A stretch of DNA of 64,000 nucleotides from RHKX01 sp963745755 (GCA_963745755.1 CAVUYP010000002.1:1-64000), one strand, 5' to 3'; positions 24,686-34,916 are shown, counted from the first letter of the stretch. The notes: a model not told the origin generated them from the sequence alone. Made by a program: numbers and translations.

Positions 24686-25183
24686 ATGGCAGCGACGCAG
24701 ACACAGGTTCCCTTCCAGGCGCTGATCGACGGCCACGCCCGCGCCGTCGCCGCCTTCCTGCGCGGCATGCTCCCCGCCGATGACGTCGACGACGTCCTCC
24801 AGGAGACGCTGCTCGCCGCCCTGCGCACCTACCCGGGCTTCGATGGCGCCAACCCGCGCGCGTGGCTGTTGACGATCGCCCGCCGCAAGGCGGTCGACGA
24901 GCACCGGGCGCGAGCCCGCCGGCCTGGCCCGCTGGCCGAGCCCGACGATCTTGCCGCCGGCGAGCCCGCCGACGATCGCGACCCGGAGCTCTGGGCGCGG
25001 GTCGCGGCGCTGCCGCCGAAGCAGCGGGCGGCGATCGTCCTCAGGTTCGCCGTCGACCTCCGCTACCGGGACGTCGCCGCGGCGCTCGGCTGCTCGGAGG
25101 AGGCGGCGCGCCGAAGCGTTCACGAGGGCGTGCGCAGGCTGCGCACGCCCGCCATCGAATCGAAAGCCGACCAGGAGGTATGA
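24686..25183 (+). CDS. ECF-like sigma-70 family RNA polymerase sigma factor
   Basis: 165 aa. Region 2: LIDGHARAVAAFLRGMLP, DDVDDVLQETLLAALRTYPG and NPRAWLLTIARRKAVDEHRA. Region 4: ALPPKQRAAIVLRFAVDLRY followed by RDVAAALGCSEEAARRSVHE. The size fits group 4 (ECF) factors. No anti-sigma gene is adjacent; instead its stop (TGA 25181-25183) abuts the start of an alkyltransferase gene, so its activity may be coupled to alkylation repair. GAACGGAG stands just before ATG. Confidence 0.85.
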   Translation: MAATQTQVPFQALIDGHARAVAAFLRGMLPADDVDDVLQETLLAALRTYPGFDGANPRAWLLTIARRKAVDEHRARARRPGPLAEPDDLAAGEPADDRDPELWARVAALPPKQRAAIVLRFAVDLRYRDVAAALGCSEEAARRSVHEGVRRLRTPAIESKADQEV

Positions 25184-25185
25184 CG

Positions 25186-25836
25186 ATGACCAGCGAGACC
25201 GAGATCAAGCGCGCCGCCGAGGCCGCGACCGCCGGGGACGTCGACGTCGCGGCGCTCAGCGCCGCGGTCGGCAGCCGCGCCGCCGCCGAGGGAATCCTCG
25301 ATCTCGTCTATGCCGAGGTCGACTCGCCGCTCGGCGGGCTGCTCGCGGTCGCCACCCCGGCGGGGCTCGTTCACCTCGGCTACCCGAACCGCCCGCTCGA
25401 CTCGCAGCTCGAGTCCCTGGCGACGCGGATCTCGCCGCGGATCGTCGAGTCGCCAGGCGAGCTCGACGCGGTCCGCCGCCAGCTCGACGAGTACTTCGGC
25501 GGCAGCCGCCGGAGCTTCGAGCTGGCGCTCGACTGGCAGCTGACGGCCGGCTTCGTGCGGGCGGTGCTCGAGCGGACCGCGGCGATCCCGTTCGGAGAGA
25601 CGCGAACCTACGGCGAGGTCGCCGCCGAGGCCGGCAGCCCGCGCGCCTTCCGTGCGGCCGGGCGGGCGCTCGGCGCCAACCCGATCCCGATCGTCGTCCC
25701 CTGCCACCGGGTGCTGCGCAGCGGCGGCGCCCTCGGCGGCTACGGGGGCGGGCTCGACGTCAAGCGCGAGCTGCTGCAGCTCGAGGGCGTCCTGCCGGCG
25801 CCGATCGAGGGTGGGGCGGGGGAATCGATCATCTAG
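25186..25836 (+). CDS. Methylated-DNA--[protein]-cysteine S-methyltransferase
   Basis: 216 aa from ATG 25186: AGGAGG at 25173-25178 sits seven bases before it, while the in-frame ATG 25180 is only one base away. The active site IVVPCHRVLRSGGALGGYGG is complete, preceded by FGETRTYGEVAAEAGSPRAF and RAAGRALGANP, the DNA-binding helix-turn-helix with arginine finger. It repairs O6-alkylguanine by a suicide transfer to the cysteine. An extra N-terminal 50 residues precede the usual domain. Translationally linked to the sigma-factor gene. Confidence 0.9.
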   Translation: MTSETEIKRAAEAATAGDVDVAALSAAVGSRAAAEGILDLVYAEVDSPLGGLLAVATPAGLVHLGYPNRPLDSQLESLATRISPRIVESPGELDAVRRQLDEYFGGSRRSFELALDWQLTAGFVRAVLERTAAIPFGETRTYGEVAAEAGSPRAFRAAGRALGANPIPIVVPCHRVLRSGGALGGYGGGLDVKRELLQLEGVLPAPIEGGAGESII

Positions 25837-25849
25837 CCTGATCGGGGTA

Positions 25850-26770
25850 ATGGTCCCCGTCGCCGACCTCGACTCGGTCCTCGCCGAATGGCTGCCGCCG
25901 CTGTCGCTGATCGTGATCGCGACCGCCTACGCGATCCGGATGATCCGGCTCGGCGACGCCGGCCGCCCGGTGCCGCGCTGGCGCCAGGCCTTCTTCCTGG
26001 CCGGACTGCTGACGCTGGCCGTCGCCTACGTCTCCCCGATCGACCGTCTCTCCGACGAGCTGCTGACCTGGCACATGGTCCAGCACCTGCTGATCATGGA
26101 CGTCGCGGCGCTGTTCTTCGTCCTCGGCCTGACCGGCCCGCTGATGCAGCCGTTGCTGGCGATGCGGGGCTTCCGCTGGATGCGGCATCTGGCGAATCCC
26201 GTCTTCGCGCTGGCGGCCTGGGCCTTCCTGCTCTACGTCTGGCACATCCCCGCGCTCTACGAGGCGGCGACCTTCGACAGCAACCTCGTCCACGGCCTCC
26301 AGCACCTCTGCTTCTTCTTCGCCGGCGTCGCCTTCTGGATGTCGCTGCTCGGCCCGCTGCCGAAACCGTCCTGGTTCACCGGCGCCGCCAGCGCCGGCTT
26401 CGTGTTCGCCGTCCGGTTGATCGGCGCCGTGCTAGCCAACATCCTGATGTGGTCGAGCTCGGTCATCTACACGCGTTATGCGAGCGGTGAGGCGGCCCAC
26501 GGGATCTCCGCCCTGACCGACCAGGGGATGGCGGGGGTGGTGATGATGGCCGAGAGCACGGTGATCACGATCGCGATCCTGAGCTGGCTGATCCTGCGCT
26601 GGGCCAAGCACGACACCGAGCGCCAGGAGTTGCTCGACCTCGCCGCCGCCCGCGGCATCGAGCTCGATCCGGCTCGAGCCGAGCGCGCCGTCAGCGCCGG
26701 GCAGGGGGAGCGGCTCCGCGAGCGGATCGAGTCAGGCGCGGTGCGGTCTGAGCTGAGCGGTCCGGCTTGA
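25850..26770 (+). CDS. Cytochrome c oxidase assembly (CtaG/caa3-type) membrane protein
   Basis: 306 aa, about seven transmembrane helices. Characteristic motifs: YVSPIDRLSDELLTWHMVQH, then LLIMDVAALFFVLGLTGP, LYVWHIPALYEAA, GLQHLCFFFAGVAFW. The histidines in helices match the caa3-type CtaG family that helps insert copper into the oxidase; no oxidase gene is in this window. A 40-residue cytoplasmic tail ends the protein. Stop overlaps the next start (TTGA). Confidence 0.8.
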   Translation: MVPVADLDSVLAEWLPPLSLIVIATAYAIRMIRLGDAGRPVPRWRQAFFLAGLLTLAVAYVSPIDRLSDELLTWHMVQHLLIMDVAALFFVLGLTGPLMQPLLAMRGFRWMRHLANPVFALAAWAFLLYVWHIPALYEAATFDSNLVHGLQHLCFFFAGVAFWMSLLGPLPKPSWFTGAASAGFVFAVRLIGAVLANILMWSSSVIYTRYASGEAAHGISALTDQGMAGVVMMAESTVITIAILSWLILRWAKHDTERQELLDLAAARGIELDPARAERAVSAGQGERLRERIESGAVRSELSGPA

Positions 26771-28257
26771 GCAGGATCCGCTTCCTCTACGTGCTGGTCT
26801 TCGTGGTCGGCACCGGATCGCTGGGGGCCGAGATCGCCGTCGCCCGGCTGATGGCGCCGTTCTTCGGGGCGTCGACGATCGTCTGGGCGAACACGATCGG
26901 CGTCGTCCTCGTCGCCCTCTCGCTCGGCTACTGGTTCGGCGGCCGCCTCGCCGATCGCGACCCATCGCTGCGCGGGCTCTGCAAGATGGTCCTGCTGGCG
27001 GCGCTGCTGCTGGCGGTGGTGCCGTTCGTCGCCCAGCCGTTCTTCGACATCTCGGTCAGCGCGCTCGACTCGATCTCGGCCGGGGCGTTCGCCGGCTCGC
27101 TGTTCGCCGTCCTCGTCCTGATCGCCGTCCCGGTGCTGTTGCTCGGCGCCGCCTCGCCCTACGCGCTGCGGCTCGCCGTCCCCGACGTCGAGCACGCGGG
27201 CAGGATCGCCGGCCGCCTCTACGCGATCTCGACCGCGGGCTCGCTGGCGGGGACGATGCTCTCCTCGCTGCTGCTGATCCCGGTGCTCGGCACCCAGCGG
27301 ACCTTCCTGGCGTTCGCGCTCGTGATCGCGATCGCCGCCGTCGCCGGCCTCGGGTTCCGCTTCGCGCCGGCGGCGGCGCTGATCGCCGTGGCGATCGCGA
27401 TCCCGGTCGGCACCGTCAAGGCCTCCGACGACGGCGAGGTCATCTACGAGACCGAGACCGAGACCCAGTACGCGCAGGTCGTCGAGGAGCCCGACGGCGA
27501 CCGGATCCTCCAGCTCAACGAGGGGCAGGCGATCCACTCGCTGTACAAGCCCGGCTCGTACCTGACCGGGCGCTACTGGGACGGCCTGATCGTCCTCCCG
27601 TTCGCGGCGCTCGGACGGGCCCCCGAGCGGGTCGCGATCCTCGGCAACGCGGCCGGCACCGCGGCGCGGATGTACGGCCATTACTTCCCTCAGGCCCGGG
27701 TCGACGGCGTCGAGATCGACGGCGAGCTGACCGACATCGGCCGGCGCTACTTCGACCTCGGCGGACCGAACCTGCACACCTACACCGATGATGCCCGGCC
27801 GTGGCTGCGCCGCTCCGACGGCGACTACGACGTGATCGTCGTCGATGCCTACCGGCAGCCCTACATCCCTTTCTACCTGGCGACCCGCGAGTTCTTCGAG
27901 CTCGCGCGCGACCGGCTGGCGCCGGGCGGCGTGGTCGTCGTCAACGTCGGCCACCCCGAGGGCAACGACGACCTCGAGCGCGCCGTGTCGGCGACGATGG
28001 CCGACGTCTTCGGGACCGTGATCCGCGACCCGCTCGAGGACTCGAACACGCTGCTGCTCGGCAGCGAGGCGCCGGCCTCGAAGGAAGGGCTGCTGGCGTC
28101 GATCGCGATCCTGCCCGACGACCTCAAGAACCTCGCCGCGATCGAGTCGCAACGGGTGGCGCCGATGCTGACCGGCGGGCCCGTCTACACCGACGACAAG
28201 GCGCCGGTCGAGTGGCTGATCGACAAGTCGATCCTCGGCTACGCCGGCGACCGGTAA
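26767..28257 (+). CDS. Fused membrane/spermidine-synthase-like protein
   Basis: 496 aa from TTG 26767. The first half has about seven hydrophobic helices (VLVFVVGTGSLGAEIAVARL at the start). The second half is a spermidine-synthase/methyltransferase fold: ETQYAQVVEEPDGDRILQLN, VAILGNAAGTAARMYGHYFP, VDGVEIDGELTDIGRRYFDL, DARPWLRRSDGDYDVIVVDA, and VVVNVGHPEGN. Fused forms of this type are frequent in actinobacteria; polyamine synthesis has not been shown for most of them. The glycine-rich AdoMet loop reads G-N-A-A-G-T. Overlaps the CtaG-like gene by four bases. Confidence 0.8.
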   Translation: MSRIRFLYVLVFVVGTGSLGAEIAVARLMAPFFGASTIVWANTIGVVLVALSLGYWFGGRLADRDPSLRGLCKMVLLAALLLAVVPFVAQPFFDISVSALDSISAGAFAGSLFAVLVLIAVPVLLLGAASPYALRLAVPDVEHAGRIAGRLYAISTAGSLAGTMLSSLLLIPVLGTQRTFLAFALVIAIAAVAGLGFRFAPAAALIAVAIAIPVGTVKASDDGEVIYETETETQYAQVVEEPDGDRILQLNEGQAIHSLYKPGSYLTGRYWDGLIVLPFAALGRAPERVAILGNAAGTAARMYGHYFPQARVDGVEIDGELTDIGRRYFDLGGPNLHTYTDDARPWLRRSDGDYDVIVVDAYRQPYIPFYLATREFFELARDRLAPGGVVVVNVGHPEGNDDLERAVSATMADVFGTVIRDPLEDSNTLLLGSEAPASKEGLLASIAILPDDLKNLAAIESQRVAPMLTGGPVYTDDKAPVEWLIDKSILGYAGDR

Positions 28258-28266
28258 CCCACCCCG

Positions 28267-28308
28267 CCCGCCGCCCGCCGCCCGCCGCCCGCCGCCCGCC
28301 GCCCGCCG
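28267..28308. repeat. Six tandem copies of the heptamer CCCGCCG
   Basis: Six perfect consecutive 7-mers, immediately followed after four bases by the left arm of the second 53-bp palindrome. Probably slippage-prone; no coding frame crosses it. Confidence 0.9.
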
Positions 28309-28312
28309 CTTT

Positions 28313-28365
28313 CCGCCGAGGTGGAGGAAACCGGTGATATCTGCCCCTTTCCTCGACCTCGGCGG
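28313..28365. repeat. 53-bp palindromic repeat, copy 2
   Basis: Left arm CCGCCGAGGTGGAGGAAA (28313-28330), right arm TTTCCTCGACCTCGGCGG (28348-28365), loop of 17 nt. The right arm is identical to copy 1; the left arm differs by one base (C to G in the centre), giving one mismatch in the stem. Only about seven of 17 loop positions match copy 1. It lies between two co-directional genes. Confidence 0.7.
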
Positions 28366-28421
28366 GGGAAGCGCGGCAGGAGGGTCGGGAGCGATCCCGA
28401 AACGGGCAGGCGGAGGATGCC

Positions 28422-29396
28422 GTGATCGTCGACTGCGCTCAGTACCGCCATGGGGTCCGCCAGAACGTCGGGCCGCTCGACGTCGTCACGGCCGCCGAGC
28501 GCGCCAAGCTCGCCGACGGGTTCATCTGGCTCGGGTTGCACGAGCCCAACGAGTCGGAGCTCGACGAGGTTGGCCGCGCCTTCGGCCTCCACGAGCTGGC
28601 CGTCGAGGACGCGACCGCCAAGCACCAGCGGCCGAAGCTCGAGGACTACGACGGCTCCTTCCTGGTCGTGCTCAAGACCGCGCGCTACCACGACGACCGC
28701 GAGGAGATCGACTTCGGTGAGATCAACCTGTTCCTCGGCAGCGGCTACGTGATCGCCGTGCGCCACGGCGAGGGAAGCGATCTGCGGGTCGCCCGGCAGC
28801 GCCTCGAGTCTCGCCCCGATCTCGTCACGATCGGACCCGCCGCTGCCGCCTGGGCGATCCTCGACAAGGTCGTCGACGACTACGAGCCGGTCGCGGCGGG
28901 GATCGACAACGACATCGCCGAGGTCGAGAAGGAGGTGTTCGCCGCCCGCGACGTCGACGCGACCCAGCGGATCTACTTCCTGCGTCGCGAGGTGATCGAG
29001 TTCCACCGTGCCGTGCAGCCGCTGGTCGGGCCGCTGGAGTCGCTCGAGACCGGCGTCGCGATCCAGCTCGACGATCAGATCCGCCGCTACTTCCGCGACG
29101 TCGCCGACCATGCTCGGCGGATCGACGAGCAGCTCCACGACCAGCGCGACCTGCTGACCGGAGCCCTCGACGCCAACCTGTCGCTGATCACGCTGCGCCA
29201 GAACGAGGTCGTCCGGGCGATCTCGGCGTGGGCGGCGATCATCGCCCTGCCGACGTTCATCGCCAGCGTCTACGGAATGAACTTCGACGACATGCCGGAG
29301 CTGCACTCGGAGGTCGGCTACCCGCTGGCTCTGCTCGCGATGGCGCTCGTCGTGATGGTCATGTACCGCTTCTTCAAGCGGATCCGCTGGCTCTGA
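28422..29396 (+). CDS. corA: CorA-family magnesium/cobalt transporter
   Basis: 324 aa from GTG 28422. Long cytoplasmic N-terminal alpha/beta region with the helical funnel (residues to about 260), then two C-terminal transmembrane helices. The signature YGMNFDDMPEL follows the first helix (IIALPTFIASVYGMNF), and the protein ends in a basic KRIRWL tail. CorA channels conduct Mg2+ as homopentamers and gate by Mg2+ binding to the funnel. Preceded by the heptamer and palindromic repeats, with no obvious promoter in between. Confidence 0.9.
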   Translation: MIVDCAQYRHGVRQNVGPLDVVTAAERAKLADGFIWLGLHEPNESELDEVGRAFGLHELAVEDATAKHQRPKLEDYDGSFLVVLKTARYHDDREEIDFGEINLFLGSGYVIAVRHGEGSDLRVARQRLESRPDLVTIGPAAAAWAILDKVVDDYEPVAAGIDNDIAEVEKEVFAARDVDATQRIYFLRREVIEFHRAVQPLVGPLESLETGVAIQLDDQIRRYFRDVADHARRIDEQLHDQRDLLTGALDANLSLITLRQNEVVRAISAWAAIIALPTFIASVYGMNFDDMPELHSEVGYPLALLAMALVVMVMYRFFKRIRWL

Positions 29397-29399
29397 GGC

Positions 29400-29534
29400 T
29401 CAGCGGCCGAGCGGCTGGTCGGCCCGGCGGCGGAGCAGGCGCCAGAGGACGGCGGCGAGGTCGGCGGCGAAGGCGACGGTTCGCCCGAGTGGGCCGCTGA
29501 CCGTCCGCGCCAGCGTCCGGTCGCGGGCGCTCAC
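29400..29534 (-). CDS. Small 44-residue protein coupled to the aldo/keto reductase
   Basis: GTG 29534 overlaps the reductase stop codon as GTGA, and the frame runs 44 codons to TGA. The product starts MSARDRTLARTVSGPLGRTV and has one amphipathic or weakly hydrophobic segment (AFAADLAAVLWRLLRRR), with a basic end. Codon third positions are almost all G or C, as in the neighbours. No recognised family; translational coupling makes a co-expressed small peptide plausible. It ends four bases from the corA stop, convergent. Confidence 0.45.
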   Translation of the reverse strand: MSARDRTLARTVSGPLGRTVAFAADLAAVLWRLLRRRADQPLGR

Positions 29535-30691
29535 GCCGGCTCGCGCGTCTTGACGAGGTCGCGCTCGGGGTCGATCCCCCAGCGCCGCCCGGCGGCGAGC
29601 AGCTCGGGGCTGAGCGGCCAGGCGTCGGCGGCGGGCTCGCCCTCGTGGGCGGGGCTGGCCCCCTTCAGCGCCATGCAGCCGGCGTTGTCGCCGAGCCGGC
29701 GGATCTCGTCGACCTCGGCGTTCTCAAGCTCGACCTCGGGCAGCGCCGCCAGCTCGGCCCGCTTGTCCTCGATCGGCCGGGCGCCCTCGCCGGCCTCTTG
29801 GATCAGCGTCGGCACGACGCAGGCGACCGCCGGGTGGGCGAGGTTCCAGCGGCAGGCGAGCTGCAGCGGCGTCAGGCCGTGGCGCTCGGCGAGCGGCCGC
29901 ATCGCCTCGATCTTCGCGTTGCCGGCCTCGATCCAGCCGGCCGGCCGGAAGCGGCGGTGGTCGTGGGCCGGGAAGTCGTCGAGGTCGCCGACGTCGCCCC
30001 AGAACAGGCCGCCGTAGTCGACGACGCGGGTGATCACCCCGATCCCCTGCTCGGCGGCGGCGCCGAGCACCATCTCGCCGGGCCAGGGCTCGAGCGGGTT
30101 GAGGATCACCATCGCCCAGTCGATCCGGTCGCCGAAGCGCTCGAAGCAGTCGAGCATGTCGAGGGTGAAGCCGTTGGCGGGGCCGGGGGCGATGCCGATC
30201 GCTGCCGCCAGCCCCTCCGTCCGCAGCGCGCTCATCCCGTCCCAGACGGTCTCCGACGAGTAGCCGGTGTGGTCGGGGTTGTGGAGCAGCAGGACGTCGA
30301 AGCGGTCCTGCCCGAGCCGCTCGAGGCTCTTCTCGGCCGCCATCCGCAGGTAGGAGGCGTACCCGTCGGGGCCGCGCAGGCGCGGATCGGTGAATCGCGG
30401 GAAGCCCTTCGCGCCGACCCGCTCGCCCTCGTAGAAGTCGTGTCCGACCGCGCCGATCAGGCTGTAGCCGGCTCGATCGACGCCGTGCAGGGCGCGGCCG
30501 AGCAGCCGGTCGGCTTCGCCCTGGCCGTAGGTGTCGGCGGTGATCACGGTTGCGATCCCCTCGTCGGGACGCAGCAGTGCCTCGAGCCGCGCCTCCTCGA
30601 CCTTGGCGCCGAAGTTCATGAACCGGCCGCCGCTCCAGGTGCCGACGGCGGCGTGGCCGGGGCGGACGGCGGGGCTGCTGCTGGCGCTCAT
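29531..30691 (-). CDS. Aldo/keto reductase family protein
   Basis: 386 aa. TIM-barrel AKR with TADTYGQGEADRLLGRAL (Asp and Tyr of the tetrad), then DRFDVLLLHNPDHTGY in place of the usual His motif, NPLEPWPGEMVLGAAAEQGI and PLQLACRWNLAHPAVACVVP with the NADPH region. Longer than typical AKRs (about 320 aa) because of an extended C-terminus (KGASPAHEGEPAADAWPLSP). Substrate unknown. Its start is about 80 bases from the divergent tig gene. Confidence 0.85.
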   Translation of the reverse strand: MSASSSPAVRPGHAAVGTWSGGRFMNFGAKVEEARLEALLRPDEGIATVITADTYGQGEADRLLGRALHGVDRAGYSLIGAVGHDFYEGERVGAKGFPRFTDPRLRGPDGYASYLRMAAEKSLERLGQDRFDVLLLHNPDHTGYSSETVWDGMSALRTEGLAAAIGIAPGPANGFTLDMLDCFERFGDRIDWAMVILNPLEPWPGEMVLGAAAEQGIGVITRVVDYGGLFWGDVGDLDDFPAHDHRRFRPAGWIEAGNAKIEAMRPLAERHGLTPLQLACRWNLAHPAVACVVPTLIQEAGEGARPIEDKRAELAALPEVELENAEVDEIRRLGDNAGCMALKGASPAHEGEPAADAWPLSPELLAAGRRWGIDPERDLVKTREPA

Positions 30692-30754
30692 GGCCGGAAC
30701 CGTAGAGGCTCGCCCGCGGCGGCGCCGGGGCGAACGGGAGGGGCGGTCAGTCTC

Positions 30755-30760
30755 TAAGGT
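30755..30760 (+). promoter_or_regulatory. -10 box TAAGGT of tig
   Basis: TAAGGT ends nine bases before ATG 30770, with no Shine-Dalgarno in the gap; part of the recurring near-leaderless pattern of the window. Confidence 0.45.
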
Positions 30761-30769
30761 TCCCGCCCG

Positions 30770-32173
30770 ATGTCAGCTCAGCTCGAAGTCAAGACCGAAG
30801 TCACCGACCTGCCCGAATCGAAGGTGAAGATCGCCGCGACGGTGCCCGCAGCGGAGGTCGACAAGCGCCTGCAATCGGCGGCGCGGAGCTTCGCGAGCGA
30901 GATGAAGGTCCCCGGCTTCCGCAAGGGCAAGGTGCCGCCGCAGCTCGTCCTGCAGCGGATCGGCCGCGAGGCTGTCATGGAGGAGGCGCTCCGCGAGGGG
31001 TTGCCGGAGTGGTACGAGCGGGCGCTGATCAGCTCCGGCGTCACCCCGGTCGGCGACCCGAAGCTGGACATGCCGGAGCCGCCCGACGAGGGCGATCCGC
31101 TCGAGTTCACGATCGAGGTCGGCGTCCGCCCGGCGGCGCAGCTCGGCGACTACAAGGGCATCGAGGTCCCACGCCCCGATCCCGAGGTCCCGGCCGAGGC
31201 GATCGACGCCGAGATCGAGCGCCTGCGCGAGAGCATCGCCGGCCTCGAGACGGTCGAGCGGGCGGCCGCCGACGGCGACTTCATCCTGATCGACTACGCA
31301 GGCGAGGTCGACGGCGAGCCGTTCGAGGGCGGCGCCGCAACCGACTTCCTGCTCGAGCTCGGCTCCGAGACCCTGATCGAGGGTTTCAACGAGCAGCTGA
31401 CCGGCGGCACGGCGGGGGAGACCCGGACCGTTGCGGTGACCTTCCCCGACGAGTACCACGCCGAGCACCTCTCCGGCAAGGAGGCGAGCTTCGAGGTCGA
31501 GGTCAAAGAGGTTCGCGAGAAGCGCCTGCCCGATCTCGACGACGACTTCGCGGCCGACAACTCCGACTTCGACACCCTCGAGGAGCTGCGCTCCGACATC
31601 GAAGCCCGCCTGCTTCACTCGGCCGAGCACCAGGCCGAGCACCAGTTCCGCGACGCGGCGCTCGACGCGGCGGTCGCCAACGCCGAGGTCGAGGTCCCGG
31701 ACGAGATCGTCGCCGCGCGGGCGACCGAGATCTGGGAGCGGATCGAGCGCTCGCTCCAGCAGCGCGGCATGGACCCGGCGACCTACCTGCAGATCCAGGG
31801 CAAGGATCGCGACGAGGCGATCGCCGATGCCCGCGAGGACGCCGAGGCCGGCCTGAAGCGCGAGGCGGTGCTCGCCGCCGTCGCCGCCGCCGAGGACGTC
31901 GAGGTCAGCGAGGACGAGATGCTCGAGGCGCTCGCTCCGCCCGCCGGCGAGAAGGGCAAGCCCGAGAAGCTGCTGAAGCGGATCCGCGCCGAGGGCCGCG
32001 ACGCTCTGCTGGTCGAGGAGATCAGGATGCGGAAGGCGGCCGACCTGATCGTCGACGCGGCGGAGCCGACCGCGATGGACCGGGCCGAGGCCGCCGAGAA
32101 GCTGTGGACGCCGGAGGGCGAGGGCCAGGCGGCCGCCGGGGATCTCTGGACCCCCGGCGACGACGAGGCGTAG
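30770..32173 (+). CDS. tig: Trigger factor (ribosome-associated chaperone and prolyl isomerase)
   Basis: 467 aa. The ribosome-docking signature VPGFRKGKVPPQLV is at about 44-57. The FKBP-like isomerase domain begins near DFILIDYAGEVDGEPFEGG (about 165-185) and continues through LEVEVKEVREKRLPDLDDDF. The helical substrate-binding C-domain follows, ending in an acidic tail with a doubled LWTPEGEG/LWTPGDDE motif. It binds nascent chains at the ribosomal tunnel exit. Upstream of clpP and clpX, as in most bacteria, but here separated from clpP by a minus-strand secreted-protein gene. Confidence 0.95.
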   Translation: MSAQLEVKTEVTDLPESKVKIAATVPAAEVDKRLQSAARSFASEMKVPGFRKGKVPPQLVLQRIGREAVMEEALREGLPEWYERALISSGVTPVGDPKLDMPEPPDEGDPLEFTIEVGVRPAAQLGDYKGIEVPRPDPEVPAEAIDAEIERLRESIAGLETVERAAADGDFILIDYAGEVDGEPFEGGAATDFLLELGSETLIEGFNEQLTGGTAGETRTVAVTFPDEYHAEHLSGKEASFEVEVKEVREKRLPDLDDDFAADNSDFDTLEELRSDIEARLLHSAEHQAEHQFRDAALDAAVANAEVEVPDEIVAARATEIWERIERSLQQRGMDPATYLQIQGKDRDEAIADAREDAEAGLKREAVLAAVAAAEDVEVSEDEMLEALAPPAGEKGKPEKLLKRIRAEGRDALLVEEIRMRKAADLIVDAAEPTAMDRAEAAEKLWTPEGEGQAAAGDLWTPGDDEA

Positions 32174-32194
32174 GCCGGCTCCCCCGGCCCGGCC
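32173..32194. terminator. Bidirectional hairpin between tig and a convergent gene
   Basis: GGCCGG (32173-32178) and CCGGCC (32189-32194) pair around a 10-nt loop in the only 24 bases between the two convergent stop codons. Confidence 0.45.
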
Positions 32195-32197
32195 GCC

Positions 32198-32635
32198 CTA
32201 CTTGGCGGTCTTGAACTTCTGCTTGGTGACCTTGCAGGTCGCCTTCTTGACCTCGAACTTGTTCGTCTTGATCGTCCCGGCGACGGCCCTGCCACCGTTC
32301 TTGACGCTGCCCTGGAGCTTGATCTTCAGGCCGATCGACTTGTCGGTGAGGACGACGTTGAACTGCGATCCGTTGACCGGGATCGGCGAGAGCGCCTGGT
32401 AGGAGTAGCGCTTGCTGACGCCGTCGCAGCGGGTGATCACGTCGGTGGCCTTGAACCCGGAGATCTTCTTCGGGGAGCCCTTCGAGACCTTGACGCGCAG
32501 CTTCACCTGCGAGCCGCTGTCGCCGACGATCTGGCCGGTCTGGCGGATCGTCTTCGAGCCGGCGAGGGCCGTACCGGCGAAGGCGAGCGAGGCGACGATC
32601 GTCAGGGCGATCACGGCGTTGGCGGTTCTCTTCAT
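32198..32635 (-). CDS. Small secreted protein, unknown function
   Basis: 145 aa. Signal peptide to about residue 26 (ANAVIALTIVASLAFAGTAL), then a lysine-rich, beta-patterned domain (VKLRVKVSKGSPKKISGFKA, IGLKIKLQGSVKNGG) with two cysteines near 70 and 135 that could pair. GGGAGAACG precedes the start. Highly basic; similar single-domain exported proteins occur across Thermoleophilia by my recollection. It breaks the tig-clpP synteny on the opposite strand. Confidence 0.75.
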   Translation of the reverse strand: MKRTANAVIALTIVASLAFAGTALAGSKTIRQTGQIVGDSGSQVKLRVKVSKGSPKKISGFKATDVITRCDGVSKRYSYQALSPIPVNGSQFNVVLTDKSIGLKIKLQGSVKNGGRAVAGTIKTNKFEVKKATCKVTKQKFKTAK

Positions 32636-32822
32636 CGTTCTCCCTTCCAGGGCCAGGGCGCGCCTGCCGCTGAAGCGTTGTTTCGTTGCGATGGTCTAAG
32701 CGATAACTCGCGAACGCGGCCACGGTTGCGCTCACGACCCGGATCGAGACTGTGCTTCCCCCGGGTCCGCACCGTAGCAACGGGCGGCGGCGCCGACGCC
32801 GGGCGGCCCGCTGGGACGCTTC

Positions 32823-32830
32823 TATAGACT
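32823..32830 (+). promoter_or_regulatory. -10 box TATAGACT of clpP
   Basis: TATAGACT ends nine bases before ATG 32840; the gap GCCGCGCCG has no ribosome-binding sequence. Best example in the window of a nearly leaderless promoter. Confidence 0.55.
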
Positions 32831-32839
32831 GCCGCGCCG

Positions 32840-33424
<585 letters not shown>

Positions 33425-33597
33425 GGCGGTTCGCCGGCGCCGGATCGGCGTCAGCGCCGGGCGCTGCGTGCAATGCGGCCGTCCGGGAAGGGACAACGCC
33501 GCCGGGGGAGTAACTGAAGGGCGTTCGCGCCTTGCCGGGTTCCGTAACCTTCGCAGCGCGGGTTTTCAATCCACCCCGAGGTCGAAGGAAAGAAGCC

Positions 33598-34887
<1,290 letters not shown>

Positions 34888-34899
34888 CCGGTCGCAATT

Positions 34900-34916
34900 G
34901 GCGCGCTTTCGGCGCC
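34900..34916 (+). terminator. Short hairpin after clpX
   Basis: GGCGC and GCGCC pair around a 7-nt loop, 12 bases after the clpX stop. Weak; no T-run. Confidence 0.3.

Noticed and set aside
28267..28308. Regular repeats that could suggest a CRISPR array
   Set aside because: Direct tandem 7-mers without spacers; no cas genes anywhere in the window.
33575..33593. CCCCGAGGTCGAAGGAAAG before clpX, similar to the left arm of the 53-bp palindrome
   Set aside because: No matching right arm and an extra base inside; it works as the clpX ribosome-binding region, so I treat the similarity as chance.
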